From Pseudomonas entomophila (GTDB lineage Bacteria; Pseudomonadota; Gammaproteobacteria; Pseudomonadales; Pseudomonadaceae): a DNA stretch of 64,000 nucleotides. Positions 34,113 through 43,670 of the stretch are shown here, piece by piece. Below the pieces are notes generated by a model. It was not told the origin of the DNA and ran no database searches. It saw only the letters and a program-made list of their open reading frames with translations. The stretch lies in assembly GCF_029478665.1 (NCBI RefSeq), contig NZ_JARPQB010000025.1, positions 1 to 64,000 on the forward strand, given 5' to 3'. Both the position numbers and the translations under genes were made by a program. Positions within the stretch are counted from its first letter, which is position 1; the number at the start of each line of letters is the position of its first letter.

Positions 34113-34935
34113 AGGGATGAAGCAGCGCATGGTGGGTGCGCTGGTGCTGGTGGCGCTGGCGGTGATCTTCCTGCCGATGTTGTTCACCCGTGAGGACGAG
34201 ATGCGCCAGGTGCGTGTCGAGGCGCCGGAGGCGCCGGCCATGCCAAGCCTGCCCCAGGTGCAGGTCGAGCCTGTGGCGGTGCCGGAGCCGCAACCGTTGC
34301 CGGACCCAGGCGAGCAACCGCCTGTGGTGGTCAATGAGTCCACGGCGCCGGGGACTGCGCCAAGCCAGCCGATTGCGCCCGCGCCCGCCGTGCAGGCCAG
34401 TTCTGCCCCAGGTGCAGTGCAGGTCGAGCCTGTGGCGGTGCCGGAGCCGCAACCGTTGCCGGACCCAGGCGAGCAACCGCCTGTGGTGGTCAATGAGTCC
34501 ACGGCGCCGGTGACTGCGCCAAGCCAGCCGATTGCGCCCGCGCCCGCCGTGCAGCCAGTTCAGCCCAAGCCGCAGACACCTGTGCCGACCCCCGCGGCGC
34601 CGAAGGTCGAGTCCCGTCCGGCGCCGGCACCTACAGTGGCGCCTGCCGCACCGGTAGCCAAGCCTGCCGCGCCATCGAAGATCGATGCCAACGGCCTGCC
34701 GGTAAGCTGGTCGATCCAGCTGGCCAGCCTGTCGAATCGGGCAGGGGCTGAAAACCTGCAGAAGACCCTTCGCAGCCAGGGCTACAACGCCTACATCCGT
34801 TCGGCGGATGGCATGAACCGGGTATTCGTCGGGCCGTTGATCGAGCGTGCCGAGGCCGAGCGCCTGCGCGATGTGATCAATCGCCAGCAAAACCTCAAGG
34901 GCATCGTGGTGCGCTTCCAGCCAGAGCGAGGTTAG
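34096..34935 (+). CDS. SPOR domain membrane protein with duplicated proline-rich linker
   Basis: The 279-residue protein has a short cytoplasmic start, one membrane helix at about 12-34 (VGALVLVALAVIFLPMLF), a long proline/alanine/valine linker, and a C-terminal SPOR domain from about residue 200 (SWSIQLASLSNRAGAENL). SPOR domains bind denuded peptidoglycan at the division septum; the DedD-like layout suggests a cell division role. The linker contains a 53-residue unit present twice, nearly identically. It sits between folC and cvpA, as in other pseudomonads. Confidence 0.88.
   Translation: MAVLDKGMKQRMVGALVLVALAVIFLPMLFTREDEMRQVRVEAPEAPAMPSLPQVQVEPVAVPEPQPLPDPGEQPPVVVNESTAPGTAPSQPIAPAPAVQASSAPGAVQVEPVAVPEPQPLPDPGEQPPVVVNESTAPVTAPSQPIAPAPAVQPVQPKPQTPVPTPAAPKVESRPAPAPTVAPAAPVAKPAAPSKIDANGLPVSWSIQLASLSNRAGAENLQKTLRSQGYNAYIRSADGMNRVFVGPLIERAEAERLRDVINRQQNLKGIVVRFQPERG
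34261..34555 (+). repeat. Tandem 159-base duplication inside the SPOR gene
   Basis: Bases 34261-34396 recur at 34420-34555 with a single substitution (Gly to Val in the protein), giving a period of 159 bases, or 53 codons. The unit includes VEPVAVPEPQPLPDPGEQPP. Near identity means the duplication is recent or kept uniform by recombination. Confidence 0.92.
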
Positions 34936-34971
34936 CCGCTGTCGCGGGGTAACCCATTGATCTGATGCGAC

Positions 34972-35062
34972 CTCTGTAGGAGCGGCTTTAGCCGCGATCA
35001 CCCGCGCAGCGGGTGCCTGGCACCGCGCTGTCTGCTTCGCGGCTAAAGCCGCTCCTACAGAG
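34972..35062. repeat. REP pair, TTTAGCC type
   Basis: CTCTGTAGGAGCGGCTTTAG and its inverted copy flank a linker with GCGGGTGCCTGGCACC. It lies between the SPOR gene and cvpA. Confidence 0.9.
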
Positions 35063-35195
35063 AATGCTGCATTTTCAAGCCTGCAAAGCTGTCCCCGGAG
35101 TCAGCCCGCAGCCCTTCAAACTCCTGACATTCCGCTTACCCCCAAGCCCTTCGCTCTGGTAAAATGCGCCGCCTCAAACGTCGGCAGGCAGCACC

Positions 35196-35750
35196 GTGGC
35201 ATTTACCTGGGTTGATTGGGCGATCATCGCGATCGTCGCCATTTCCTCACTGATCAGTCTCAAGCGCGGCTTCGTCAAGGAGGCCTTGTCCCTGCTCATC
35301 TGGATTGTCGCCGGCGCGGTGGCCTGGATGTTCGGCGGCTCGCTCTCGCAGTATCTGGAAAGCTACATCCAGACCCCCTCCGCGCGGGTCATTGCCGGCT
35401 GTGCCATTCTTTTCGTCGCCACGCTGCTGGTCGGGGCGATGCTCAACTTCCTCATCGGCGAGCTGATTCGCGTGACCGGTTTGTCCGGCACCGATCGCTT
35501 CCTCGGCATGGCCTTTGGCGCCGCGCGCGGGGGCTTGCTGGTGGTGGTGGCCGTCGGGCTGCTCAGCCTGGGGCCGGTGCAACAGGATCCGTGGTGGCAG
35601 GAATCACGCCTGATACCACAATTTCTATTGGTAGCCGACTGGTCGAAGAACCTCATACTCGGGTTTGGCGGCCAGTGGATGTCCAGTGGGGTCAGCGCAC
35701 CCGTTGACCTTCCGTTCAAGGAGCAGCTGCTCGGGCCGAGCAAGCCCTGA
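35196..35750 (+). CDS. cvpA: CvpA family membrane protein
   Basis: The 184-residue protein starts at a GTG (35196) as MAFTWVDWAIIAIVAISSLI and has four membrane segments. CvpA is linked to colicin V export, purine-operon expression and envelope stress in other bacteria, but its mechanism is not settled. It precedes purF by 42 bases, the usual arrangement. Confidence 0.92.
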   Translation: MAFTWVDWAIIAIVAISSLISLKRGFVKEALSLLIWIVAGAVAWMFGGSLSQYLESYIQTPSARVIAGCAILFVATLLVGAMLNFLIGELIRVTGLSGTDRFLGMAFGAARGGLLVVVAVGLLSLGPVQQDPWWQESRLIPQFLLVADWSKNLILGFGGQWMSSGVSAPVDLPFKEQLLGPSKP

Positions 35751-35792
35751 GCGCTCTTCACTCAAGTTTCATCAAAGTAGGGGTTGCGTCGC

Positions 35793-37298
35793 ATGTGTGG
35801 CATCGTCGGTATCGTCGGTAAGTCGAACGTCAATCAGGCGCTGTATGACGCGCTTACGGTCCTCCAGCACCGCGGCCAGGACGCTGCCGGTATCGTGACC
35901 AGCCATGACGGCCGGTTGTTCCTGCGCAAGGATAACGGCCTGGTGCGCGACGTCTTCCAGCAGCGCCACATGCAGCGCCTGGTCGGCAGCATCGGCATCG
36001 GCCACGTGCGTTACCCGACCGCCGGTAGCTCCACCTCGGCCGAGGCCCAGCCGTTCTACGTCAACTCGCCCTATGGCATCACCCTGGCGCATAACGGCAA
36101 CCTGACCAACGTCGAGCAGTTGGCCAAGGAGATCTACGAGTCCGACCTGCGCCACGTCAACACCAACTCCGACTCCGAAGTGCTGCTGAACGTGTTCGCC
36201 CACGAGCTGGCCGTGCGCGGCAAGCTGCAACCGACCGAAGACGACGTGTTCGCCGCGGTCTCCCACGTGCACAGCCGTTGTGTGGGTGGTTATGCCGTGG
36301 TCGCGATGATCACCGGCTATGGCATCGTCGGCTTCCGCGACCCCAACGGCATCCGCCCGGTGGTCTTCGGCCAGCGTCACACCGACGAAGGCGTCGAGTA
36401 CATGATCGCCTCCGAAAGCGTCGCCCTGGACGTGCTCGGCTTCACCCTGATCCGTGACCTGGCGCCGGGCGAAGCGGTGTACATCACCGAAGAAGGCCAG
36501 ATGTTCACCAAACAGTGCGCCGAGAACCCGAAGCTTCAGCCGTGCATCTTCGAGCATGTGTACCTGGCTCGCCCGGACTCGATCATCGACGGCGTTTCGG
36601 TGTACAAGGCGCGCCTGCGCATGGGCGAAAAGCTGGCCGAGAAGATCCAGCGCGAACGCCCGGAGCATGACATCGACGTGGTCATCCCGATCCCCGACAC
36701 CAGCCGCACCGCCGCACTGGAGCTGGCCAACCACCTGGGCGTCAAGTTCCGCGAAGGCTTCGTCAAGAACCGCTACATCGGCCGCACCTTCATCATGCCC
36801 GGCCAGGCCGCGCGCAAGAAATCGGTACGCCAGAAGCTCAACGCCATCGAGCTGGAATTCCGCGGCAAGAACGTGATGCTGGTGGACGACTCGATCGTGC
36901 GCGGCACCACCTGCAAGCAGATCATCCAGATGGCCCGTGAAGCCGGCGCCAAGAACGTCTACTTCTGCTCCGCGGCACCCGCGGTGCGCTACCCCAACGT
37001 CTACGGCATCGACATGCCGAGCGCTCACGAACTGATCGCCCACAACCGTACCACCGAACAGGTGGCCGAGTTGATCGGCGCCGACTGGCTGATCTATCAG
37101 GACCTGCCGGACCTGATCGAATCGGTCGGTGGCGGCAAGATCAAGATCGAGCACTTCGATTGCGCGGTGTTCAACGGTGAGTACGTCACCGGCGACATCG
37201 ACGAAGCCTACCTCGATCGCATCGAGCAGGCCCGTAACGACCTGGCCAAGGTGAAGACCCAGGCCGTCAGCGCGATCATCGACCTCTACAACAACTGA
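35793..37298 (+). CDS. purF: Amidophosphoribosyltransferase
   Basis: The 501-residue enzyme starts MCGIVGIVG; Cys2 becomes the N-terminal nucleophile of the glutaminase domain once Met is removed. The phosphoribosyltransferase domain has the PRPP loop [12 protein letters not shown] near residue 370. It makes phosphoribosylamine, the first step of purine synthesis. An upstream TTG in frame would block the N-terminal Cys, so the ATG at 35793 is the right start. Confidence 0.96.
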   Translation: MCGIVGIVGKSNVNQALYDALTVLQHRGQDAAGIVTSHDGRLFLRKDNGLVRDVFQQRHMQRLVGSIGIGHVRYPTAGSSTSAEAQPFYVNSPYGITLAHNGNLTNVEQLAKEIYESDLRHVNTNSDSEVLLNVFAHELAVRGKLQPTEDDVFAAVSHVHSRCVGGYAVVAMITGYGIVGFRDPNGIRPVVFGQRHTDEGVEYMIASESVALDVLGFTLIRDLAPGEAVYITEEGQMFTKQCAENPKLQPCIFEHVYLARPDSIIDGVSVYKARLRMGEKLAEKIQRERPEHDIDVVIPIPDTSRTAALELANHLGVKFREGFVKNRYIGRTFIMPGQAARKKSVRQKLNAIELEFRGKNVMLVDDSIVRGTTCKQIIQMAREAGAKNVYFCSAAPAVRYPNVYGIDMPSAHELIAHNRTTEQVAELIGADWLIYQDLPDLIESVGGGKIKIEHFDCAVFNGEYVTGDIDEAYLDRIEQARNDLAKVKTQAVSAIIDLYNN

Positions 37299-37313
37299 TT
37301 TGGGAGCGACGGC

Positions 37314-38525
37314 ATGACCGAACAATGGGATGCCGGTCGACTGGACAGTGACCTCGAGGGTGTCGGTTTCGACACCCTGGCGGTGCGCGCCGGTCAGAAC
37401 CGCACGCCGGAGGGCGAGCACAGCGAAGCGCTGTTCCTGACCTCCAGCTATGTCTTCCGCACGGCTGCCGATGCCGCTGCGCGCTTTGCCGGCGAGACGC
37501 CGGGCAACGTCTATTCGCGCTACACCAACCCAACCGTGCGCGCCTTCGAGGAGCGCCTGGCTGCGATGGAGGGGGCCGAGCAGGCCGTGGCCACCTCCAC
37601 TGGCATGTCGGCGCTGCTCGCCGTGGTGATGTCGCTGTGCAGTGCCGGTGACCATGTGCTGGTGTCGCAAAGTGTATTCGGCTCGACCATCAGCCTGTTC
37701 GAGAAGTACTTCAAGCGTTTCGGTGTGCAGGTGGACTATGTGCCGCTGGCCGACCTGAACGGCTGGGAGCAGGCCATCAAGACCAACACCAAGCTGCTGG
37801 TCGTCGAGTCGCCGTCCAACCCGCTGGCCGAGCTGGTGGATATCCCGGCACTGGCTGAAATTGCCCATGCCCGTGGCGCCATGCTGGTGGTGGATAACTG
37901 CTTCAGCACCCCGGCGCTGCAACAGCCGCTCAAGCTCGGCGCCGATATCGTGTTCCACTCGGCGACCAAGTTCATCGACGGCCAGGGCCGTTGCATGGGC
38001 GGTGTGGTGGCAGGGCGCAGCGAGCAGATGAAGGAAGTGGTGGGTTTCCTGCGCACCGCTGGCCCGACCCTGAGCCCGTTCAATGCCTGGATCTTCACCA
38101 AGGGCCTGGAAACCCTCAAGCTGCGCATGCGTGCGCATTGCGAGAGTGCCCAGGCGCTGGCTGAGTGGCTGGAGCGCCAGGACGGTGTGGAGAAGGTTCA
38201 TTACGCGGGCTTGCCAAGCCATCCGCAGCACGAGCTGGCCAAGCGCCAGATGAGTGGCTTCGGTGCGGTGGTCAGCTTCGAGGTCAAGGGGGGCAAGGAG
38301 GGCGCCTGGCGCGTGATCGACGCCACTCGGGTCATCTCGATCACCACCAACCTGGGTGACAGCAAGACCACCATCGCCCACCCCGCGACAACTTCCCACG
38401 GTCGCCTGACGCCGCAGGAGCGTGAAGCGGCGGGGATCCGTGACAGCCTGATCCGTGTCGCTGTCGGCCTGGAAGACCTGGCCGACCTGCAAGCGGACCT
38501 GGCACGCGGCCTGGCGGCGCTGTGA
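37314..38525 (+). CDS. metZ: O-succinylhomoserine sulfhydrylase
   Basis: The 403-residue PLP enzyme of the Cys/Met metabolism family has the cofactor lysine in [12 protein letters not shown] near residue 220 and [17 protein letters not shown] near the N-terminus. It uses sulfide to convert O-succinylhomoserine directly to homocysteine. It is 15 bases after purF, and its stop overlaps the next GTG start by four bases. Confidence 0.94.
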   Translation: MTEQWDAGRLDSDLEGVGFDTLAVRAGQNRTPEGEHSEALFLTSSYVFRTAADAAARFAGETPGNVYSRYTNPTVRAFEERLAAMEGAEQAVATSTGMSALLAVVMSLCSAGDHVLVSQSVFGSTISLFEKYFKRFGVQVDYVPLADLNGWEQAIKTNTKLLVVESPSNPLAELVDIPALAEIAHARGAMLVVDNCFSTPALQQPLKLGADIVFHSATKFIDGQGRCMGGVVAGRSEQMKEVVGFLRTAGPTLSPFNAWIFTKGLETLKLRMRAHCESAQALAEWLERQDGVEKVHYAGLPSHPQHELAKRQMSGFGAVVSFEVKGGKEGAWRVIDATRVISITTNLGDSKTTIAHPATTSHGRLTPQEREAAGIRDSLIRVAVGLEDLADLQADLARGLAAL

Positions 38526-39295
38526 TCGACTGGAAGGCTGGCGAACCCGACCATAATGGTCGGGTGGCCCTGGTGACTGGTGCCGCGCGCGGCATTGGCC
38601 TGGGCATCGCCGCCTGGCTGATCTGTGAAGGCTGGCAGGTGGTGCTCAGCGACCTGGACCGCCAGCGTGGCGCCAAGGTTGCCAAGGCGCTGGGCGACAA
38701 CGCCTGGTTCATCTGCATGGATGTGGCCGACGAAGCCCAGGTCAGTGCCGGGGTTTCCGAAGTGCTGGGGCAATTTGGCCGGCTCGACGCGCTGGTCAGC
38801 AACGCGGCCATCGCCAACCCGCATAACCAGACGCTGGAAAGCCTGTCGCTGGCCCAGTGGAACCGTGTGCTGGCGGTCAACCTCAATGGTCCGATGCTGC
38901 TGGCCAAGCACTGTGCGCCTTACCTGCGTGCCCACGGCGGCGCCATCGTCAACCTGACCTCCACCCGGGCCCGGCAATCCGAGCCGGACACCGAGGCTTA
39001 TGCGGCCAGCAAGGGTGGCCTGATGGCCTTGACCCATGCCCTGGCCATGAGCCTGGGGCCGGAGATTCGCGTCAATGCCGTCAGCCCGGGCTGGATCGAT
39101 GCTCGTGACCCATCGCAGCGACGGGCGGAACCGTTGAGCGAAGCCGACCACGCCCAGCATCCGGCAGGCAGGGTAGGGACGGTGGAGGATGTCGCGGCGT
39201 TGGTGGCGTGGTTGCTGTCGCGTCAGGCGGGGTTCGTCACTGGCCAGGAGTTCGTGGTCGATGGTGGCATGACCCGCAAGATGATCTACACCTAG
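38522..39295 (+). CDS. SDR family oxidoreductase
   Basis: The 257-residue protein starts at a GTG overlapping the metZ stop. It has the cofactor loop [11 protein letters not shown], the NAA motif in SNAAIAN, and the catalytic YAASK with an upstream serine/threonine in NLTSTRA. The length and motifs are those of classical NAD(P)-dependent short-chain dehydrogenases. The substrate is unknown. Coupling with metZ is conserved in pseudomonads as far as I recall. Confidence 0.9.
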   Translation: MIDWKAGEPDHNGRVALVTGAARGIGLGIAAWLICEGWQVVLSDLDRQRGAKVAKALGDNAWFICMDVADEAQVSAGVSEVLGQFGRLDALVSNAAIANPHNQTLESLSLAQWNRVLAVNLNGPMLLAKHCAPYLRAHGGAIVNLTSTRARQSEPDTEAYAASKGGLMALTHALAMSLGPEIRVNAVSPGWIDARDPSQRRAEPLSEADHAQHPAGRVGTVEDVAALVAWLLSRQAGFVTGQEFVVDGGMTRKMIYT

Positions 39296-39315
39296 CCGGT
39301 GTGTTTGATACCAAT

Positions 39316-39346
39316 GAAAGGGACCGTGAGGTCCCTTTCTTGTTTT
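39316..39346 (+). terminator. Rho-independent terminator after SDR gene
   Basis: GAAAGGGACC and GGTCCCTTTC form a ten-pair stem with a GTGA loop, followed by TTGTTTT. Confidence 0.9.
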
Positions 39347-39356
39347 CACTGTGTAG

Positions 39357-39432
39357 CCCTGTTCGCCGGCAAGCCGGCTCCTACGCATATGCGCCGTAAG
39401 ATTCGTAGGAGCCGGCTTGCCGGCGAACAGGG
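39357..39432. repeat. REP pair, CGCCGGCAAGCCGGC type
   Basis: CCCTGTTCGCCGGCAAGCCG and its inverted copy enclose a short centre. It is followed by an AT-rich run and then the tRNA promoter region (39440-39568), in which no gene is seen. Confidence 0.9.
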
Positions 39433-39568
39433 TCATGGGGGCGTCTGTATCGGTAAACCGTTTTTTTACCTTTTTTGAAAAAAACTTCAATGGGGGTATT
39501 GACTTAGCATCGGTACCTGCGTAAATTTCGCGGCCTCAGCGAAGCAAACGCAACAAGCAACATCGCGG

Positions 39569-39644
39569 GGGTGATTAGCTCAGCCGGGAGAGCATCTGCC
39601 TTACAAGCAGAGGGTCGGCGGTTCGATCCCGTCATCACCCACCA
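39569..39644 (+). tRNA. tRNA-Val (TAC)
   Basis: The 76-base gene begins GGGTGATTAGCTCAG and ends with an encoded CCA. The anticodon loop CTTACAA gives TAC, and the T arm GTTCGATCC is present. It is the first of four tRNA genes in a row. Confidence 0.97.
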
Positions 39645-39725
39645 CTTCCTGAGAACGTTTCTAGTCCAGAGTGCTTTGCAAAAAGTACGCTGGCAGAGAG
39701 AAACAGGACGCAAGTCCAGCTATGC

Positions 39726-39802
39726 GCGGCGGTAGTTCAGTCGGTTAGAATACCGGCCTGTCACGCCGGGGGTCGCGGGTTCGAGTCCCGTCCGCCGCGC
39801 CA
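39726..39802 (+). tRNA. tRNA-Asp (GTC), copy 1
   Basis: The 77-base gene has the anticodon loop CTGTCAC (GTC) and an encoded CCA. Its acceptor stem is GCGGCGG/CCGCCGC, so pair 3-70 is G-C, unlike the two copies downstream. Confidence 0.97.
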
Positions 39803-39885
39803 TTTTTCTCCAGATGGGTGTTCGCACCGGTCTGAGGCCGCAAGGCCAGATCCCAGTTTCAATCAGGCGCAAGCCTGAACGATAC

Positions 39886-39962
39886 GCAGCGGTAGTTCAG
39901 TCGGTTAGAATACCGGCCTGTCACGCCGGGGGTCGCGGGTTCGAGTCCCGTCCGCTGCGCCA
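39886..39962 (+). tRNA. tRNA-Asp (GTC), copy 2
   Basis: Identical to copy 1 except for the acceptor stem GCAGCGG/CCGCTGC, an A-U pair at 3-70. The 37 bases before it (ATCCCAGTTTCAATC and following) are repeated before copy 3. Confidence 0.97.
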
Positions 39963-40098
39963 TCTTCGCGTCGAGTCCCTAGAACAGCTCGAAGCAAAAC
40001 GGAAAGAGGCAATGCTCTTTTTTCGTTCCTGGTTTTCGCGCCATGAGCGCTTGAAAGCCTGGATCCCAGTTTCAATCGGGTGCAAGCCCGAATGATAC

Positions 40099-40175
40099 GC
40101 AGCGGTAGTTCAGTCGGTTAGAATACCGGCCTGTCACGCCGGGGGTCGCGGGTTCGAGTCCCGTCCGCTGCGCCA
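40099..40175 (+). tRNA. tRNA-Asp (GTC), copy 3
   Basis: Sequence as copy 2, including the A3-U70 pair. It and its upstream flank form a duplicate of the copy 2 unit, and a terminator follows 41 bases later. Confidence 0.97.
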
Positions 40176-40215
40176 TCTTCGCCTCGAGGTCCTTTGAACA
40201 CCTCGAGGCAACGAG

Positions 40216-40241
40216 AAAGCGACCTTAGGGTCGCTTTTTTC
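40216..40241 (+). terminator. Rho-independent terminator of the tRNA cluster
   Basis: AAAGCGACC and GGTCGCTTT form a nine-pair stem with a four-base loop and a T-run. Confidence 0.9.
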
Positions 40242-40371
40242 GTTTCTGCCTCATGAGAGGCTGCGGGTCATCAAATACACCCAACTGACACACTCTTCAC
40301 CGATCAATGGTTTCAGCAGGTGAGCGATGTGATGCACAATACGCCCCATTCGTTTCTTCCCGGAATTGGCA

Positions 40372-41181
40372 ATGTCTAGATCAACCGTCTATGGCGCGCT
40401 CGGGCTGGCCCTTGTGCTGGCGGGCGTTTCCGGCTGCTCCTCGAAAAAAGCCGCTGTCTACGAGCATGAGAACTTCGATGACTCCGGCACCTTTTCGCGC
40501 AGCTTCCCGGTCAGTGAGGCAAGTACCTGCGAAGCTGCCAGGCGCGCGCTGCTCAGCCAGGGCTACATCATCACCAGCAGTGATGCCAACCAGGTAGCCG
40601 GCAACAAGAGCTTCCAGCAGAACGCCGAAAACCACATGCAGATCAGCTTCAACATCACCTGCGTGCCCGACATGGGCGACAAGCAGCGTTCGACCATGTT
40701 CGCCAACGCCCTGCAGGACCGCTATACCCTGAAGAAATCCAACACCTCCGCCAGCCTGGGTGTGGGTGTGCTGGGCTCGGTGTCGATGCCGATCGGCTCC
40801 ACCGATGACTCGATGGTCAAGGTCGCCAGCGAAACGGTGACCGCGTCGCAGTTCTACGACCGCTACTTTGCGTTGGTGGAAAGCTACTTGCCCAAACCCA
40901 AGGCTGCGAAGAAGGCCGAGGCCGCGGTCGAGCCGGCCAAGGTGGAAAAACCAGCTGCCGAGCTGGGCTTGCCGGAGCCAGCGCCGACTGCGCTGGCGCC
41001 CGCAGCGGCACCTGAGCCGGCAGCACCTGCCCAGCCGGCTGCGCCAGCGACAGCCAGCGAAACCCCGGTGACCCCCGTGGCGGACAGCCAAGGCTCCCAG
41101 CCGGTCGCGCCACCGGTGGAGGCTGCTCCTATCCAGGTGCAGCAAGCACCGGGCGCCGAACAGGCGCCAGCACCGTTGTGA
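40372..41181 (+). CDS. DUF2242 lipoprotein
   Basis: The protein, 269 residues from the ATG at 40372, has a lipoprotein signal with lipobox VSGC near residue 24. A DUF2242 domain covers residues 35-175 and includes FSRSFPVSEASTCEAARRAL. The last 90 residues are an alanine/proline/glutamate-rich tail. Family function is unknown. A lipidated anchor and a flexible tail suggest the envelope. It follows the tRNA cluster and is monocistronic. Confidence 0.82.
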   Translation: MSRSTVYGALGLALVLAGVSGCSSKKAAVYEHENFDDSGTFSRSFPVSEASTCEAARRALLSQGYIITSSDANQVAGNKSFQQNAENHMQISFNITCVPDMGDKQRSTMFANALQDRYTLKKSNTSASLGVGVLGSVSMPIGSTDDSMVKVASETVTASQFYDRYFALVESYLPKPKAAKKAEAAVEPAKVEKPAAELGLPEPAPTALAPAAAPEPAAPAQPAAPATASETPVTPVADSQGSQPVAPPVEAAPIQVQQAPGAEQAPAPL

Positions 41182-41328
41182 CAGTGGTCATGCACTGATA
41201 CAGCTTGCGTGGGTAATGTTCCGGGCGCCTGCTACGTTTACTTGTCACGGGGATGTAACCATTCCTTCATTTGGCCGGCCTAGATTGACGGCAGACCCGC
41301 GAATGATGAGTGAAGAGGAAGCAGGCTG

Positions 41329-41415
41329 ATGGACGACTACCAGGAAGAACTTCTCGAACTCCAGGCATACGAACTGGATACTCCTGAGCCGGTGGACGAC
41401 GCCACGGAGCTCTAG
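41329..41415 (+). CDS. Small acidic 28-residue protein
   Basis: An ATG at 41329, with GAGGAAGCAGG before it, opens a 28-codon frame reading MDDYQEELLELQAYELDTPE and ending ATEL. It is strongly acidic (12 of 28 residues Asp or Glu) and has no hydrophobic segment. The stop overlaps the 3' end of the convergent AraC gene by four bases. The good ribosome binding site and codon pattern support translation. No function can be proposed. Confidence 0.55.
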   Translation: MDDYQEELLELQAYELDTPEPVDDATEL

Positions 41416-42452
41416 CCCACCTGCCGCTGAAGGCGGCGAAACTCTCCCGGTGTCAGGCCCGTCCAGCGCTTGAACGCGCGCTGGAAGGCCTCCGCCGAAG
41501 CAAACCCCAACAGATAGGCGATTTCGCCAAAGGCCAGCTCCGTGTCGCGGATGTAGGTCTCGGCCAGGTCCTGGCGTGTGTCATTGAGCAGGTTGCGAAA
41601 GCGCGTGCCTTCCTCGGCCAACTTGCGCCGCAAGGTCCAGGTGGGCAGTTGCAGGTGTCGCGCCACTTCCTCCAGGTCTGGTTCGCGTCCACCGTTGAGC
41701 AAAGGGCCCAGCAGGTGGGTGATGCGCTCGCCCAGGCTGCGTACCCGGGTGCGCAGGGCCAGTTCCGCTTCGCACAGTTGCAACAGGTGCTGCCAGGTGC
41801 TCGGGCAATGGTGCGGGTTGGCCAGGGCAAGCGTGGCCTGGCCCAGGCGCAACTGATTGGCCGGGGCGCCGAACACTACCGTGCCACTGCACAAGCTTTG
41901 GTATTGCGCGGCGTAAGTGGGCGACTCGAATTCGATCTCCAGCCGCTCGGCCTGCACCGGGCGCTGTGCAAGGGCACTTAATTGCGCCAGCCAGCCGGCC
42001 AGCAACGAGTCGACCACGAAGCGGTTGTAGGTGTTGTAGGGGCTGATGGAATAGAAGCGCAGCCAGGCGCCCTGATTGTCTTCATGAAAGCTCGACTGGC
42101 CACGGTAGTTGGCGGCATACAGCGGCTCGAAGCGCAGCAGCGTGCGGGCGGCTTCGCCGAGGGTGGGGGCCTGGGCGGCGGTCACTCCCGCGAGCCCGGC
42201 CTGGGCCAGCTGGCTCAGGCGGCCCATGCGCAGGCCCAGTGCCGGTTCGCCGCTGATCGTGATGGCGGCATGGCCCAGATGCATGTAGCGCGGGATCGAC
42301 AATCGCGCGCCTGGTTCGGCCAGGCGCTGGGTATCGAGCCCATAGCGCAGCAGGAGGGGCTGTGGATCATGGCCGAGTTGCGTCAGTGCCTGAGCCAGCG
42401 GTTGGACGAACCCTACCGACAGCTCACCCAGGCGCACGCGGGGACGAGGCAT
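41412..42452 (-). CDS. AraC family transcriptional regulator (Arabinose_bd type)
   Basis: The 346-residue protein has an N-terminal sensor domain of the PF12625 type (residues 15-200) and a C-terminal AraC double helix-turn-helix, with FGEIAYLLGFASAEAFQRAF and WTGLTPGEFRR. It is four bases downstream of a nitrilase-fold gene on the same strand, so the two are an operon. Target and effector unknown; the divergent fadH gene is the nearest candidate. Confidence 0.9.
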   Translation of the reverse strand: MPRPRVRLGELSVGFVQPLAQALTQLGHDPQPLLLRYGLDTQRLAEPGARLSIPRYMHLGHAAITISGEPALGLRMGRLSQLAQAGLAGVTAAQAPTLGEAARTLLRFEPLYAANYRGQSSFHEDNQGAWLRFYSISPYNTYNRFVVDSLLAGWLAQLSALAQRPVQAERLEIEFESPTYAAQYQSLCSGTVVFGAPANQLRLGQATLALANPHHCPSTWQHLLQLCEAELALRTRVRSLGERITHLLGPLLNGGREPDLEEVARHLQLPTWTLRRKLAEEGTRFRNLLNDTRQDLAETYIRDTELAFGEIAYLLGFASAEAFQRAFKRWTGLTPGEFRRLQRQVG

Positions 42453-42456
42453 GTTG

Positions 42457-43575
42457 TCACAACCACAGGTTCAGCAGGCGCGCACCCTGGCTGGCGCTGC
42501 CCGCCCAGAGGATGCCGGCCTGGTTGGCGAAGCCCTGACCATCGGCACTGAGCTCCCAGAACTGGCCGCGCAGGAACACGCTCATGCTGGTGATGCCATT
42601 GCTGGCGGCTTGGGTCAGTTGATGCCACGCGGCCTGTTCGCTGACCTGGCCGCGCTGCAGCGGCAACTGCGCCGCCGCAGGCTGGTGGCGGTTGCCACGC
42701 CAGGGGGCTTGCCACTGTTGCTGGCCACTGAGGAAAACCGGGTTGGCGATCAGTTGCACCGACTGTTCGGCCAGTTGCTGGTGGTTGGCAGGGTACCAGC
42801 TGTCGCTGCCCACCAGCACGCCCAGGCGGCCGGCGGGGGTCTGCACGACGTGCAGCGGATGCTGGCGACCATCATGGATATAGCGTCGGGTTTCGCTATC
42901 AGGGTACTGCTGGTGCTGTGGTTGCCCCAGCACGCCGCCATCGCTGCCGAAGACCACGCTGGTGTTGAACAATGGGCCGTCCCCCGTGCGCAAACGGCCG
43001 TTTTCGACATAGGGGGCAGGGAGAACGATCGAGCCGGCCACCAGGGTGACGCCGAATTCCCGCGCCAGGCCGCCGAACAGTTGTTGGTAGTCGTTGGCCA
43101 TCTGCGCCGCCTTCATGCGCAGGTGTGCATCGCCGCGGCGGTCGTTGCCGCTGGCTGAGAGCAGCGCCAGGCCGTAGCGCAGCGGGTTGCTCAGCTCGAG
43201 CCATTGCCAGGCTTCGCGGCGGTGGGTGACCTGGTACAGCTCGTTCTTTTCGCCTCGTGCCCAGAGCCAGGTGCCGATGTGCTCAGGCAGTACCACCACG
43301 GTCCGTGCATTGACCAGCCCCTTGTCACGGGCCTGGTCCAGGTAGGCGGACAGTTTGCGGTGCAGGCGCTCGAGGTTCTGGTAGTCGCTCGGGTACAACA
43401 GGGGCTCGACACCCAGCAGGTTGCCCTGGTCCCCGGGCGCGCCCTGGTCGAGCGCCAGTTCGATGCGCAGGTCGGAAAGGTAGTGGCCTTCCGGACGCTG
43501 CGAGGTCCAGAAGCCGTAGCCGAACAGCGTGGCGATGACGACCAGTGCCAGGGCGCTGGCAAGCAGTTTTCCCAT
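42457..43575 (-). CDS. Membrane-anchored nitrilase-fold protein lacking catalytic Cys
   Basis: The 372-residue protein has one N-terminal membrane helix (residues 4-22) and a carbon-nitrogen hydrolase fold. Glu98 of the E-K-C triad is kept in VVLPEHIGTW. The cysteine motif usually read as GVLICYDSWYP is GVLVGSDSWYP here (Gly256), and the lysine region is GQPQHQQYPD with no lysine. It is therefore probably not an amidase. Its role may be binding or regulation with the co-transcribed AraC protein, which is inference. Confidence 0.72.
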   Translation of the reverse strand: MGKLLASALALVVIATLFGYGFWTSQRPEGHYLSDLRIELALDQGAPGDQGNLLGVEPLLYPSDYQNLERLHRKLSAYLDQARDKGLVNARTVVVLPEHIGTWLWARGEKNELYQVTHRREAWQWLELSNPLRYGLALLSASGNDRRGDAHLRMKAAQMANDYQQLFGGLAREFGVTLVAGSIVLPAPYVENGRLRTGDGPLFNTSVVFGSDGGVLGQPQHQQYPDSETRRYIHDGRQHPLHVVQTPAGRLGVLVGSDSWYPANHQQLAEQSVQLIANPVFLSGQQQWQAPWRGNRHQPAAAQLPLQRGQVSEQAAWHQLTQAASNGITSMSVFLRGQFWELSADGQGFANQAGILWAGSASQGARLLNLWL

Positions 43576-43670
43576 GGAGCGGTTCTGCGCAATGAGGAAT
43601 GAGGTGCCCTAGGGTAAGCCTGCTGTGCAGCAGGATCAATAAGTTGTCAGTTTCGATCATTGAGCGCGTT

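Noticed and set aside
39569..40175. tRNA cluster as an integration site for a genomic island
   Set aside because: No integrase, direct-repeat remnant beyond the tandem tRNA units, or change in gene content follows; downstream genes look like core genome.
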